A stretch of 40,005 bases of DNA from positions 1 through 40,005 of the forward strand of contig JBATXM010000278.1 of assembly GCA_049673305.1 (NCBI GenBank). The letters are read 5' to 3'. The DNA is from GCA-003244245 sp049673305. Its GTDB lineage: Bacteria > Actinomycetota > Actinomycetes > Mycobacteriales > Pseudonocardiaceae. Below are positions 25,519 through 34,249 of this stretch, piece after piece. Position 1 is the stretch's first letter. Each line of letters begins with the position of its first letter. The notes beneath the pieces were generated by a model. That model saw only the letters and a list, made by a program, of their open reading frames with translations. It ran no database searches and was not told where the DNA came from. The position numbers and the translations under genes are program-made.

Positions 25519-25856
25519 AACTGCTCCGTAGATCGTCCAGACTTCCGGCAAGCTAAGGCAGACTAAATCGATGAGAGATAGCGGTTCATGACATCTACGG
25601 AAACATTCGGAGAATAGCAGTTACTTTCTGACTGAGTTTTTCTGGAGAATTCATCTCCAGGCCATGATCGGCTGCACCTAGCGATGGGCCAACTACTGGA
25701 TCGATAGTTATCAACACGTCGAACTCAGAGTTATTGATCGTATCGTGATAGGGAAATTGTAAGATCGTTTTTTGTGTGCGTTCGACGACAGTATGCTTCG
25801 TCGAACGCACACAAAAAACGATCAACCCATGGTCAGAGCGGCCGAGCAGGCCCTGA
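25519..25856. other. AT-rich intergenic region
   Basis: The gap lies between the ferric reductase start and the YCII gene end and is clearly less GC-rich than its surroundings. It contains the long inverted repeat described separately and probably the reductase promoter near 25520-25600. GCTAAGGCAGACTAA (25552-25566) is a weak iron-box resemblance only. No gene is seen. Confidence 0.45.
25763..25823. repeat. Perfect 26-base inverted repeat
   Basis: The arms 25763-25788 and 25798-25823 are perfectly complementary and flank a 9-base loop. Each arm holds a six-base A or T run inside the stem. It lies 33 bases past the end of the YCII gene, so it may terminate that operon. The perfection and the internal rather than trailing T-run are unusual for a terminator; a mobile-element relic is an alternative. 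Confidence 0.8.
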
Positions 25857-26162
25857 TCACGGCAGTTCCTCCCGATACTCTTCGAGTGCCCCCGAGGTGC
25901 GGGTAGCGGCGAACTCGATGACGTCATATTCCGCTACCCCCTCGCGGCGGAACGGATCATTTTCGATGATCTTCAAAATCTCTTCTCGAGAACCCCCTCG
26001 GGCCAGGATGACACCCCCGGTCCTCGGCACCTTGCGCCCCGAAACCAGGAAGGTGCCGTCGGCGTAATAACGGTCGAGGAACGCTGCGTGCTCTGGTATG
26101 AGCTCGTCGCACCGCTCAAGCGAAGCCACATACGTGAGCGAGATGATGAACAACGGGATCAT
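25857..26162 (-). CDS. YCII-domain protein
   Basis: A 101-residue protein from ATG 26162, overlapping the upstream stop (ATGA). The sequence FIISLTYVASLERCDELIPEH, HAAFLDRYYADGTFLVSGR and GGVILARGGSREEI is typical of the YciI/YCII family, with a conserved His that may be catalytic. The molecular role of such small proteins is mostly unknown. It is the last gene of the CHAT operon. Confidence 0.8.
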   Translation of the reverse strand: MIPLFIISLTYVASLERCDELIPEHAAFLDRYYADGTFLVSGRKVPRTGGVILARGGSREEILKIIENDPFRREGVAEYDVIEFAATRTSGALEEYREELP

Positions 26163-26668
26163 CCTTTCTCTGCGGAATCTTTCGTCTGGGCCTGCTGCCA
26201 CTCGTCCAGCTCCGAGCGCCACGTGCCACGCTGGTGGTCGTAGTGCACCGGCCCCTGCCGAAACGCTGAGAAGTCAAGCGCGACCAGCGCCTGGTACACT
26301 TCCGCAGGCAAATCGACCTCCAGCACTACCTGCAACTGGGTCGCGGCATCCTGCAGCACCAGCACCTGCGGAGTTATCGCCGTCTTACGGGCAGCCTTCA
26401 GGACAGAGAGGGCACGGCTGACCAGGTGTTTGAGACCCTGGGCAACATCCTGAGCGGCGGCGGACCCGAGGCCGCTGAGGAGGGCGTGTAGCGGCAGTGT
26501 GGCAAGTACCAGCCACTGCAGTTGTTCCAGGCCACGGCGGGTAGGAACCATCCGGGTGCGCGGGGCAACGCCAAGAGCGCGGAACGCTTCGACGATCGCC
26601 TGTTCCTCCTCGGTTGACACCTCGGCAACGAGGAGAACCTCCGCCGCAAGCGGATCCGAGTCACTCAT
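26159..26668 (-). CDS. Small partner protein of the CHAT gene
   Basis: A 169-residue protein from ATG 26668, which overlaps the end of the CHAT-WD40 reading frame by eight bases. It begins MSDSDPLAAEVLLVAEVSTE, followed by LGVAPRTRMVPTRRGLEQL, and contains LVLATLPLHALLSGLGSAAA, a hydrophobic helix, then VAQGLKHLVSRAL. I do not recognise the family. Small proteins of this sort accompany caspase-like/TPR/WD40 genes in actinobacterial conflict loci, and the overlap suggests co-translation. It appears intact, unlike its neighbour. Confidence 0.55.
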   Translation of the reverse strand: MSDSDPLAAEVLLVAEVSTEEEQAIVEAFRALGVAPRTRMVPTRRGLEQLQWLVLATLPLHALLSGLGSAAAQDVAQGLKHLVSRALSVLKAARKTAITPQVLVLQDAATQLQVVLEVDLPAEVYQALVALDFSAFRQGPVHYDHQRGTWRSELDEWQQAQTKDSAEKG

Positions 26669-28883
26669 CGCCACTTTCCGCATCCAATGCCCAGATCAGC
26701 GCAGCCTTCCCCCGGCTGGCAGTGGCCAGCCGATACCCGTCCGGGCTGAAAGCCACCCCCGTCACCACACTGTCGTGGGTGAAAAAGTGGCAAGTTGCGA
26801 TCCGCTGCCGAGATCCCAGATCCGAGCGGTATCGTCGCCGCTGGCAGTCGCCAGCCAGAGCCCGCGCGGATAGAACGCCACGGTCCCCCCGGATATATTC
26901 GGGAGCCGCCCGCGCGCGTTGAATCGCACACCCTGGTGCATGACGTGTAGGCATTCATGTCCGCTGGCGACCTTCCAGATCCGCGCATTGTTGTCGGCGG
27001 CGACGGTGGCCAGTCGTTGGCCGTCTGGGCTGAATGCCACCGCGTTGACCGCCTTGCGGTGACGCAGGATCTGCACCGCTTTGGGGTGGTGGGCGATGGT
27101 GGGCGAGTGCGGCGGTGACGGCGTCGGGTCGGGAAGTTCCCGGCGGGCCCGGGCCAGCAGAGCCGCAGTGTTCAGATGAGTGGGGTCCAGCCGCTCCAGC
27201 ACCTCGATCGCTTCCTGCCACTGCCGGGCGTAGAACAGGTGCAGCCCTCGGCGGTACTGCGCGGCAATCTGCACCGCCCGTTGAGTGGCGGCAAGCTGCG
27301 CCTGCACCGAGCTCACCAATCCATCGGGGTCCGCGGCGGCTGGGTCCACGCTGTGCAGCCGCTCACCGATATTGACCACTGCCACCCACTGCTCGGCCCG
27401 ATGCAACCGGCGAGCCTCGGCCTGCCAACCGGCGATCTGCTGCTGGCGCCGGGCGTTGTCCAACCGATGGCTGACATCCCGGTAGGCGGGATCGGCCTTG
27501 ATGACTGCTGAACATCGTGACCGCCTCGTCCCAGTCCCGGGCCTGCGCGGCCGCGCAGGCCCGGGCGTAACAAGCGGCCAGCTGTTGCTGGTGGTAGGCC
27601 TGCTCCAGCTTGACGGCAACGTCAGGATAGTGCTGGGGACGGTAGACGAGGACCTGGCGCAGCAGTATGACGGCCTGATCCCAACGCTCAGTCCAAAACG
27701 CGGTGAGCGCCCTCTCGTAGAGGGTTTCCACCTCCCGCGCGCTGGTCGTGTCCTGGGACGGGCGGGGCTGCGTTGGCAACGGGTCAGCGCTGCCGAAAAT
27801 ATGCCCTTCGGGCGCGCGCAAATACAGCACCGGCGTTCCCCACTCCAGGGTGTCGCTGTTGTCCAGCCGCAGTGCGCGCCGCGCGCGCATGACGCTGTCA
27901 TCCACCGGCCGCCGTTTGGCCACACTTTCGTAGAACGACTGGGCGAACACGATCGCGGCCGGGTCGGAGATCTCGAACTGCATCGCCACCACCGCCGGGA
28001 TCCACCGGCGCACCAACGCCCCGGCCGTGCTGGAGAACGCGTCCAAGGCGCCACCTCGCCCGGTGTCGCAGGCATTGAGCACAACCAGTCGCAACGTGTG
28101 GTGCTCGGCAAGGAGCCGGCTGAGATCGTCAGCGCCAACTCGACGGGTACGGCCTGTATGATCAGCCAACGCTAGGGTGCCCTCCTCGGTGTCCTGGTTG
28201 TACCCGCCGTGACCCACGAAATGGAAGACGTGCCAGGGACCCTGGTCCAGAGCGTCCTGTAGAGCGTTGTAGGTCTGCCCAGCCACCCAGGACAGCTCCA
28301 CCAAACCCTCGCGCTTGAGCCCATCCAGCGCGGTGTGCAGCCGCCGCTGCTCCTCGCCGACCTCCAACGCCTGCTGATCACCCGGGCGGGCCACCATGCC
28401 CAGGATCCGCAGCGGCAGGTCGACCTGCAGCGGCTGCCGAGGCGCCAACACCTCGGGGTAGCGCACCAACGGCATGCTCAAACCCAGGTAATCCTGCTGG
28501 CCAGGATCGAACAGGAACTCCCACGGCAGCCGGGCCAGCTCCGGCGGACGCACCCGCAGCACCAGCCGCAGCACACAGTCGTTCTCCCGAGCGCGCTGCC
28601 TGCTGGCCACGTACAGGCTCCGCACGTCATCAGCGACCAACGCCTCGAACAATCACTGGCCCAACTCCCGCACGGGCCGCTCCTCGGCGGTGGGCGCGCC
28701 GCGCAGCACCGCCGAGGATGCCAACACTTTGTCTCTGACCACGGTGAGGTAGTAGTCGAGCTCGGTGGAAGTCAGGGGTAGACGCAGGGTGGCAACGGCC
28801 TCTCCACCAGGCGCACGCGCGGCGACTGGGTAGGTGCCCCCGGTACCAGGACTGATCTCCAGATCGAAATCGAGAGTCGTCAT
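26661..28883 (-). pseudogene. CHAT protease-TPR-WD40 protein, multiply disrupted
   Basis: The reading frame starts at ATG 28883 with GGGGGAGGG upstream and is broken three times. An in-frame TGA (28653-28655) sits where homologues have a residue in a continuous helix (ELGQ, stop, LFEAL). A frameshift falls near 27505-27515 in the TPR-like region (TMFS to AVIKADPAYRDV). A second frameshift falls in a five-base A run (26782-26786; T on the coding strand) before the last WD40 repeat. CHAT dyad motifs are intact (FHFVGHGGYN; LNACDTGRG). WD40 repeats include AFSPDGQRLATVAADNNARIW, the degraded WLATASGDDTARIWD and AFSPDGYRLATAS. By family it was a caspase-like protease with a sensor, possibly in phage defence or programmed death. 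Confidence 0.7.
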
Positions 28884-28979
28884 ACCCTCCCCCAAGGAAG
28901 GTTGAACCACCCCTGCCAACAACACACTGACTGTGACATACTATGATGAAGACGAGAAAGATGCTACTCTGCTCGGGAG

Positions 28980-30536
28980 CTACTCCCATTCGATGGTGCC
29001 GGGGGGCTTGCTCGTCACGTCGAGCACCACTCGGTTGATCTCGGGTACCTCGTTGGTGATCCGACCGGAGATGTGGGCCAACACGTCATAGGGCACCCGG
29101 GACCAGTCCGCAGTCATGGCGTCCTCGCTGGACACCGGGCGCAGCACCACCGGATGCCCGTAGGTTCGCTCATCGCCCTGCACGCCGACACTGCGCACCT
29201 GCGCCAGCAGCACCACCGGGCACTGCCAGATGTCGCGGTCCATCCCGGCCGCGGTGAGCTCCTCGCGGGCGATCGCGTCCGCGGCGCGCAGGATCTCCAA
29301 ACGCGCGGCGGTGACCTCACCGATGATCCGGATCGCCAGGCCGGGGCCTGGGAACGGCTGGCGGTGCACGATCGTCTCCGGCAGCCCCAACTCCAGCCCC
29401 ACCCGGCGCACCTCGTCTTTGAACAGTGCCCGCAACGGCTCGACCAGCTCGAAAGTCAGGTCCTCGGGCAGGCCACCGACGTTGTGGTGGCTCTTGATGC
29501 TCGCGGTTCCCGATCCGCCACCGGATTCCACCACGTCCGGGTACAGGGTGCCCTGGACCAAAAAGCGGATCTCCTCGCCGTGCCGGCCCGCTTCGGCCCG
29601 CAGGCCCCGGGCCGCGGCCTCGAAGACCCGGATGAACTCCCGACCGATGATCTTTCGCTTCCGTTCGGGATCCACCACCGTGGCCAGCGCGTCCATAAAC
29701 CGGTTCCGGGCGTCGACGGTGACCAGCTGGACTCCCGTGGCAGCCACGTAATCCCGTTCCACCTGAGTTCGCTCGCCGACCCGCAGCAGGCCGTGGTCGA
29801 CGAACACACAAGTAAGGGCATCCCCCACGGCCCGGTGCACCAGTGCGGCGGCCACCGCCGAGTCCACCCCGCCGGACAGGCCACAGATCACGGCATCGCC
29901 GCCGACCTGTGCCCGGATCGCGGCCACCGTCTCGGCGATGACATTGGCGGTGGTCCAGCTCGGGCGAATGCCGGCGACCTCGTGCAGGAACCGGCGCAAC
30001 ACCTCCTGCCCATGCGGGGAATGCACCACCTCCGGGTGGTACTGCACCCCGACGAGGCGTCGCTCAATGTCCTCGAACGCCGCCACCGGGGCACCCGCTG
30101 AGCGCGCGGTGACCGTAAACCCCTCCGGAGCGGCGGTGACGGCGTCGCCGTGGCTCATCCACACCGGCCCGCGCCCCGGAAGCTCCCGGTGCAGCACGCC
30201 ACCACCGTCAAGGACCTGCAGCTCGGTGCGCCCATACTCCCGGGTGCCCGTTCTGCGCACGGCACCGCCCAGCGCGTCGGCCATCGCCTGGAAGCCGTAG
30301 CAGATGCCCAGCACCGGCACTCCGGCCTCGAACAGCGCCGGGTCGACGCGGGGGGCACCGTGGGCGTACACGCTGGCCGGGCCGCCGGAGAGCACAATCG
30401 CCGCAGGCTTGCGGTCCAGGATCTCCGCCACCGGCGCGGTGTGCGGCACGACCTCGGAGTACACCTGCGCCTCGCGGACCCGTCGAGCGATCAGCTGCGC
30501 GTACTGCGCACCGAAGTCGACAACCAGCACCGTCAT
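28980..30536 (-). CDS. guaA: GMP synthase (glutamine-hydrolysing)
   Basis: A 518-residue protein of the usual GuaA length. Residues 1-200 form the glutamine amidotransferase with nucleophile in VLGICYGFQAMA and the His-Glu pair in QYHPEVVHSPHG. Residues about 205-400 form the PP-loop ATP pyrophosphatase with CGLSGGVDSAVAA. The C-terminal dimerisation domain ends KPPGTIEWE. It converts XMP, ATP and glutamine to GMP. The ATG overlaps the stop of the upstream methyltransferase (ATGA), so it appears translationally coupled to a peptide-modifying enzyme, unusual for a housekeeping gene. Whether a second guaA exists elsewhere cannot be seen. Confidence 0.97.
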   Translation of the reverse strand: MTVLVVDFGAQYAQLIARRVREAQVYSEVVPHTAPVAEILDRKPAAIVLSGGPASVYAHGAPRVDPALFEAGVPVLGICYGFQAMADALGGAVRRTGTREYGRTELQVLDGGGVLHRELPGRGPVWMSHGDAVTAAPEGFTVTARSAGAPVAAFEDIERRLVGVQYHPEVVHSPHGQEVLRRFLHEVAGIRPSWTTANVIAETVAAIRAQVGGDAVICGLSGGVDSAVAAALVHRAVGDALTCVFVDHGLLRVGERTQVERDYVAATGVQLVTVDARNRFMDALATVVDPERKRKIIGREFIRVFEAAARGLRAEAGRHGEEIRFLVQGTLYPDVVESGGGSGTASIKSHHNVGGLPEDLTFELVEPLRALFKDEVRRVGLELGLPETIVHRQPFPGPGLAIRIIGEVTAARLEILRAADAIAREELTAAGMDRDIWQCPVVLLAQVRSVGVQGDERTYGHPVVLRPVSSEDAMTADWSRVPYDVLAHISGRITNEVPEINRVVLDVTSKPPGTIEWE

Positions 30537-31717
30537 GGTGGCACGCTACGCGTTGCCCCGAGAGTGACACCGTCTCGCGCATCGCCGCCCAGCTCCACCC
30601 ACTGCCCGCGCGGGGTCACGGTGCACCGCCAGCGCTCAGCGGTGGGGCTGCCGTGATCCACCCACCACTGGTGGGCGGCTTCCACCTCGTCCCACAGCCG
30701 CCGGGAGCCGAACTGGCACACTGGATAGGGCGGGTCGCCGTCGTGGTCATAACGCAACCGGGCCCACGACCCGGAGAGGTGATCAACCAACCGTAAGGTG
30801 CCATCTTTGCTGCCCGGTTCTCTCGAGGGGAAGTAGTCCGACCGGCAATCAGGGACCCGCGTCCCGATAGCGATCACCGCGCCACGCGAGTAGCGACCAC
30901 TTGCCACGTCGGCCGGGTGTAATTCCGTTTCGGTGACGGTGGCCTGCTCGTACTCGTCGGTGTCGCTGATGACCTGCCGGCTACGGTGGGCACGCTGATC
31001 TCGCAACATCATGAAGCTCGCGTCGTCGACGAAGTGTCCGGTCGCAGTGCCGTCCTCGCGCACCGTGAGAGTAAGCAGTAATCCGTAGTAGTTCAGCGTC
31101 CAGGATGGCGCCACGATCCGCCCGCCCGGGCGCGTTTGTTCCACCCAGGAGTACGGCATGTCCTTGGACCCCACAGTGGCGATCACGCGGTCGTACGGGG
31201 CTTGCGGCGGGTACCCCAACGACCCGTCTCCGGTAATCGTGGTAACCCCACCAAACCCCGTGTCAGACAGCGCCTTTCGGGCATGTGTGGCCACCTCGGG
31301 GTCAATCTCGATGGTGGTCACTTTTTGTGCTCCCAGGCGATGCGCCAGTAGCGCGGCATTCCACCCGGTGCCGGTCCCGATCTCGCAGACTCGTTCGCCA
31401 CCATGGACGTCTAGATGTTTGAGCATCGCGGCAACCACCGACAGCATGCTGGCCGAACTGGTGGGTAGATCACCGCTGTCGCCGGGGCCGGCCGGAGCGC
31501 CGTCGTCCACCTGGGTGACCAAGGAGTCCTTGCCGGATGCCAGTTCCAGCCAGCGGTCCGGATCATCGGCCCGGCGGACGGGCCGCATCACGTCATCCAC
31601 CTCATGCCAGATGACGTCCGGGATGAACCGCTGCCGGGGCACCGCAAGAAATGACGGACGCCAGTCCGGCGTCAGATCACCGCTCGCGACGAGCTCGTCG
31701 GCATACCGCTCGTCCAC
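30533..31717 (-). CDS. PIMT-like protein methyltransferase (RiPP-type)
   Basis: A 394-residue protein starting at GTG 31717, three bases after the stop of the small upstream gene. SASMLSVVAAMLKHLD and VCEIGTGTGWNAALLAHRLG form the protein-L-isoaspartate methyltransferase-like SAM site. The C-terminal extension of about 150 residues goes beyond true PIMT and is typical of methyltransferases that work on RiPP precursors (graspetide, lanthipeptide or imiditide systems), where methylating an Asp side chain leads to an aspartimide. No ATP-grasp or lanthionine enzyme is adjacent, which leaves a methyltransferase-only pathway. Downstream it is coupled to guaA. Confidence 0.75.
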   Translation of the reverse strand: MDERYADELVASGDLTPDWRPSFLAVPRQRFIPDVIWHEVDDVMRPVRRADDPDRWLELASGKDSLVTQVDDGAPAGPGDSGDLPTSSASMLSVVAAMLKHLDVHGGERVCEIGTGTGWNAALLAHRLGAQKVTTIEIDPEVATHARKALSDTGFGGVTTITGDGSLGYPPQAPYDRVIATVGSKDMPYSWVEQTRPGGRIVAPSWTLNYYGLLLTLTVREDGTATGHFVDDASFMMLRDQRAHRSRQVISDTDEYEQATVTETELHPADVASGRYSRGAVIAIGTRVPDCRSDYFPSREPGSKDGTLRLVDHLSGSWARLRYDHDGDPPYPVCQFGSRRLWDEVEAAHQWWVDHGSPTAERWRCTVTPRGQWVELGGDARDGVTLGATRSVPP

Positions 31718-31720
31718 GCC

Positions 31721-32070
31721 TCACTGCTCCCGCTTGCCCGGCTTGGGCTCGCGCAGAATGTCCGGGTCGATCGGCCTATGCCCGTCGGTGTCGCGTTTCT
31801 CCTGTTCCTTGTCGCGGTGCTTGCCACCGTCTTTGTCGTCTTTGTCGTCTTGGTCGCTGAGCCCCCGGCGAGAGCACGGACGGCGTCATCGTCGATCAGC
31901 ACCCCGGGACCGGTCACTCCGCGCAGGTAGAGCACCACACCACGCGGCTTCCCGTCTCGGATGGCATCGCACTGACCGCTGGCGTCGATGCGGACCCCTT
32001 TCACGACACACCGCTCCTGATCACTCTTCGGCAGGCGATGCGGCCCGTCCACGTCTGACGACTGCGTCAT
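31721..32070 (-). pseudogene. Putative Asp-Gly-rich precursor peptide gene, frameshifted
   Basis: The frame starts at ATG 32070 with GAGG upstream and reads MTQSSDVDGPHRLPKSDQE, then CVVKGVRIDASGQCDAIRDG and GVLIDDDAVRALAGG. At a five-base C run on the plus strand (31862-31866) the well-biased coding frame shifts. The second frame reads LSDQDDKDDKDGGKHRDK, then RDTDGHRPIDPDILREP, and stops at 31721, three bases before the methyltransferase. One missing base would restore a 116-residue peptide. The region has Asp-Gly pairs (DGG, DGH) of the type aspartimide-forming enzymes modify. Precursor status is inferred from gene order. Confidence 0.5.
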
Positions 32071-32387
32071 GGTGACCTCATCCTCTGTCGTCGGTGGTAC
32101 TGCCGGCCGCCCGCGCCGTGCGGCAAGGCGGACAGCCGGCAGGGCTTCGTGGTGTTGCCCCAGGTTCTGGTCGCAGGGCGGTAGCGGTGATCCCATGACT
32201 GCCCCACTGGACCGGGAGGGGGCCTGCCCTCGGTCGGTCCGCTTGACCCACTATTCACTCATCTAGGGAATAACACAAGAGAGGCTTTGCGACCACTTCT
32301 AGCTGAGTATTCCCGTCTGGGTTGACTACCCCACAGTGTCAGGTCATGCTGGGACCCGCATCCAGCACACCGAGAAAGGCTCTGCCG
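32071..32387. other. Divergent control region
   Basis: 317 bases between the precursor-like gene and the duplicated-domain gene, read divergently. It contains an interrupted palindrome, GGGAATA at 32266-32272 and TATTCCC at 32308-32314, about 35 bases apart, that could be a regulator site. No gene was recognised. Confidence 0.35.
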
Positions 32388-32927
32388 ATGCGACTGACCA
32401 GGCTACGGAGCGAATGCCCCGACACCGAAAGCTGCCCGACCCTCTACTGGACCGATCGCGGCACGGCCGTGGTCCAAGGCTACGTAGTCATCGACCAAGA
32501 AGTGCTGGGCATACCCAACCTAGCCGCCGGTGAGACTGCCGTTGAGGTGCCCTTTACCCTGTTCGAGGGGTTCACCATCAGTGATCTGACCGTGTACCCC
32601 ACAGAGCACGGCACCGCCCTAGTCCGGGGCACCTCGGTCACCGACCCGGAGGCGCTGGACACACTCCACTTACCAATCGGGGAAGCCGCTGTCGAGATCG
32701 ACCTTGTCCTGCCCACAAACCTGCCAAGCAGGAGGTGCCAGCGTGACACAACTGGACTTGTCCCAGCTCAAGCAGGTACTCGACACCACTACCCGGGACC
32801 TGTTCCGGTGGGAGACCCTCCCGGCCTACGAGGTGGCCTCCGATGGATCGGACTACCGCCGTTACCTCGACGGGGCCGACGCGCCCACCGCCGAACGCAA
32901 GCAGCCCTGGCTGGACACCCTGCGTGA
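32388..32927 (+). CDS. Hypothetical protein with an internal duplication
   Basis: A 179-residue frame from ATG 32388. The first part has CPTLYWTDRGTAVVQGYVV followed by GETAVEVPFTL. A second copy reads LTVYPTEHGTALVRGTSV, followed by GEAAVEIDLVL. The two halves are clear repeats of one small domain. The end runs on through the start of the DUF6879 gene in another frame. It probably lost its natural stop where the duplicated DUF6879 segment joins (32724). The last ~60 residues may not be real. Function unknown. Confidence 0.5.
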   Translation: MRLTRLRSECPDTESCPTLYWTDRGTAVVQGYVVIDQEVLGIPNLAAGETAVEVPFTLFEGFTISDLTVYPTEHGTALVRGTSVTDPEALDTLHLPIGEAAVEIDLVLPTNLPSRRCQRDTTGLVPAQAGTRHHYPGPVPVGDPPGLRGGLRWIGLPPLPRRGRRAHRRTQAALAGHPA

Positions 32928-33309
32928 ATGGACCGAGCAGGGCCGAGCACGCCGCCGGGTACGGATCATCCACGACCCCATCACCGACTACGAGCGGTAC
33001 GCCTGCGAATGGGGTTACGCACTCAACACCCAGGCTGGAGAGATCATCCGGGTTATCGATCTCATCCAGACCAAGCTGCCCCCGGAACTCACTCGCATCG
33101 CCGGGGACTTCTGGTTCATCGATGGCCGCGAGGTCGTCGCCATGTACTACCAGCCCGACGGCCAGTTCCGCGCCGCTGAGCTCCTCGGCCCACAACAGGT
33201 TGCCGAGCACCGTACGGCAGCGGAGGTCGCGTGGGAGTTGGGCGAGGACTTCACCACCTGGTGGAACGACCATCCACAACACCACCGCTCGGCGCACCGA
33301 GTGGCCTGA
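32743..33309 (+). CDS. DUF6879-family protein (copy A, intact)
   Basis: A 188-residue protein starting at GTG with GGAGG upstream. Motifs: RWETLPAYEVASDGSDYRRY, RVRIIHDPITDYERYACEWG, GYALNTQAGEIIRVIDL, DFWFIDGREVVAMYYQPDG and DFTTWWNDHPQHH. This family is usually encoded just upstream of an XRE/DUF5753 regulator, as here (18 bases). Its function is unknown, and a TA-like or regulatory pairing is inferred. It is the first of three related pairs in this region and the only undamaged DUF6879 copy. Confidence 0.85.
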   Translation: MTQLDLSQLKQVLDTTTRDLFRWETLPAYEVASDGSDYRRYLDGADAPTAERKQPWLDTLREWTEQGRARRRVRIIHDPITDYERYACEWGYALNTQAGEIIRVIDLIQTKLPPELTRIAGDFWFIDGREVVAMYYQPDGQFRAAELLGPQQVAEHRTAAEVAWELGEDFTTWWNDHPQHHRSAHRVA

Positions 33310-33327
33310 CGACACAGTGCACCAGCT

Positions 33328-34152
33328 TTGAGCGACAACCCCACCCGCCCTGAGCTTGCGGCGACCCTGCGTCGCCTCCGGCAGGAAGCTGGCCTGTCCG
33401 GGATCGAAGCCGCGCGGCGGGCGGGGCTGTCCCAGCCAACCGTGTCCCGGCTGGAAACCGGGCGCCGGGCACCCACCGTCAAGGAAATCACCGCCCTCTG
33501 CAAGGCATACCGGGCGCCCGCTGAGGTCCGTGCCGCATTGCAAGCCACCGCCCGGGACCTGCAGGAAGGCATCACCTCTGCCCGGATCGTGCTCCAGCGG
33601 CCACGGGAGATGCAGGAACGCATCGGGCGCATCGAGCAGTCCTCAGCGCTGATCCGCAGTTTCCAGCCGGCCATGGTCATCGGCCTGGTGCAGACCATCG
33701 ACTATGCGCGGGCGATGATGTCCGGCAGAGTGAGCGGCCAAACACTGGAACAGGTCACCCAGTCCCGTCGGGAACGCCAAGACATCCTGAACACCGACCG
33801 ACACGTCACCCTGCTGCACTCCGAGGGCGCGCTACGCTGGCACATCGGCAGCCCCACCATCATGGCAACGCAGCTCGACCACCTCACCGAGCTCACCCGT
33901 CGCTCGAATCTACGGCTTGGGGTCATCCCGTGGGACCGGCCGCTGACCATGCACGCCCGGCACGCCTTCCACCTCTACGACACGCACACCGTGATCGTCG
34001 GCACCGAGTCGGGCACAGCGTTCATCACCGACCCGGTAGAGGTAGCGGCCTACGACCGCCGGTTCGCGGAGTTTGAGCACGTCGCAGTGTTCGGCGATGA
34101 AGCTGCGCAGGTGTTCGAACGAATTGCCGGCAACTACCGCGACCTTGCATAA
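33328..34152 (+). CDS. XRE-family regulator with DUF5753 (copy A)
   Basis: A 274-residue protein starting at TTG 33328. The N-terminal helix-turn-helix is RLRQEAGLSGIEAARRAGLS, then QPTVSRLETGRRAP. DUF5753 follows (RIEQSSALIRSFQPAMVIG, LVQTIDYARAMM, LRLGVIPWDRPL, ALRWHIGSPTIMATQLDHL). It probably represses its own module and perhaps the DUF6879 gene. Paired with DUF6879 copy A. Confidence 0.9.
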   Translation: MSDNPTRPELAATLRRLRQEAGLSGIEAARRAGLSQPTVSRLETGRRAPTVKEITALCKAYRAPAEVRAALQATARDLQEGITSARIVLQRPREMQERIGRIEQSSALIRSFQPAMVIGLVQTIDYARAMMSGRVSGQTLEQVTQSRRERQDILNTDRHVTLLHSEGALRWHIGSPTIMATQLDHLTELTRRSNLRLGVIPWDRPLTMHARHAFHLYDTHTVIVGTESGTAFITDPVEVAAYDRRFAEFEHVAVFGDEAAQVFERIAGNYRDLA

Positions 34153-34249
34153 CTGCCACCACCGACGACTTGCTGATACAGAGCCGCCCTGTCACCGACC
34201 CGACGTTGCTCACCACACTGAACCCGCTTCGTAGGCAGGAGAACCCAAC

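Noticed and set aside
25552..25566. A possible iron box before the ferric reductase gene.
   Set aside because: Only about 10 of 15 positions match, no better than expected by chance in this region.
29073..30101. A 342-codon plus-strand frame opposite guaA.
   Set aside because: guaA is certain on the other strand, and this frame is a GC-rich shadow.
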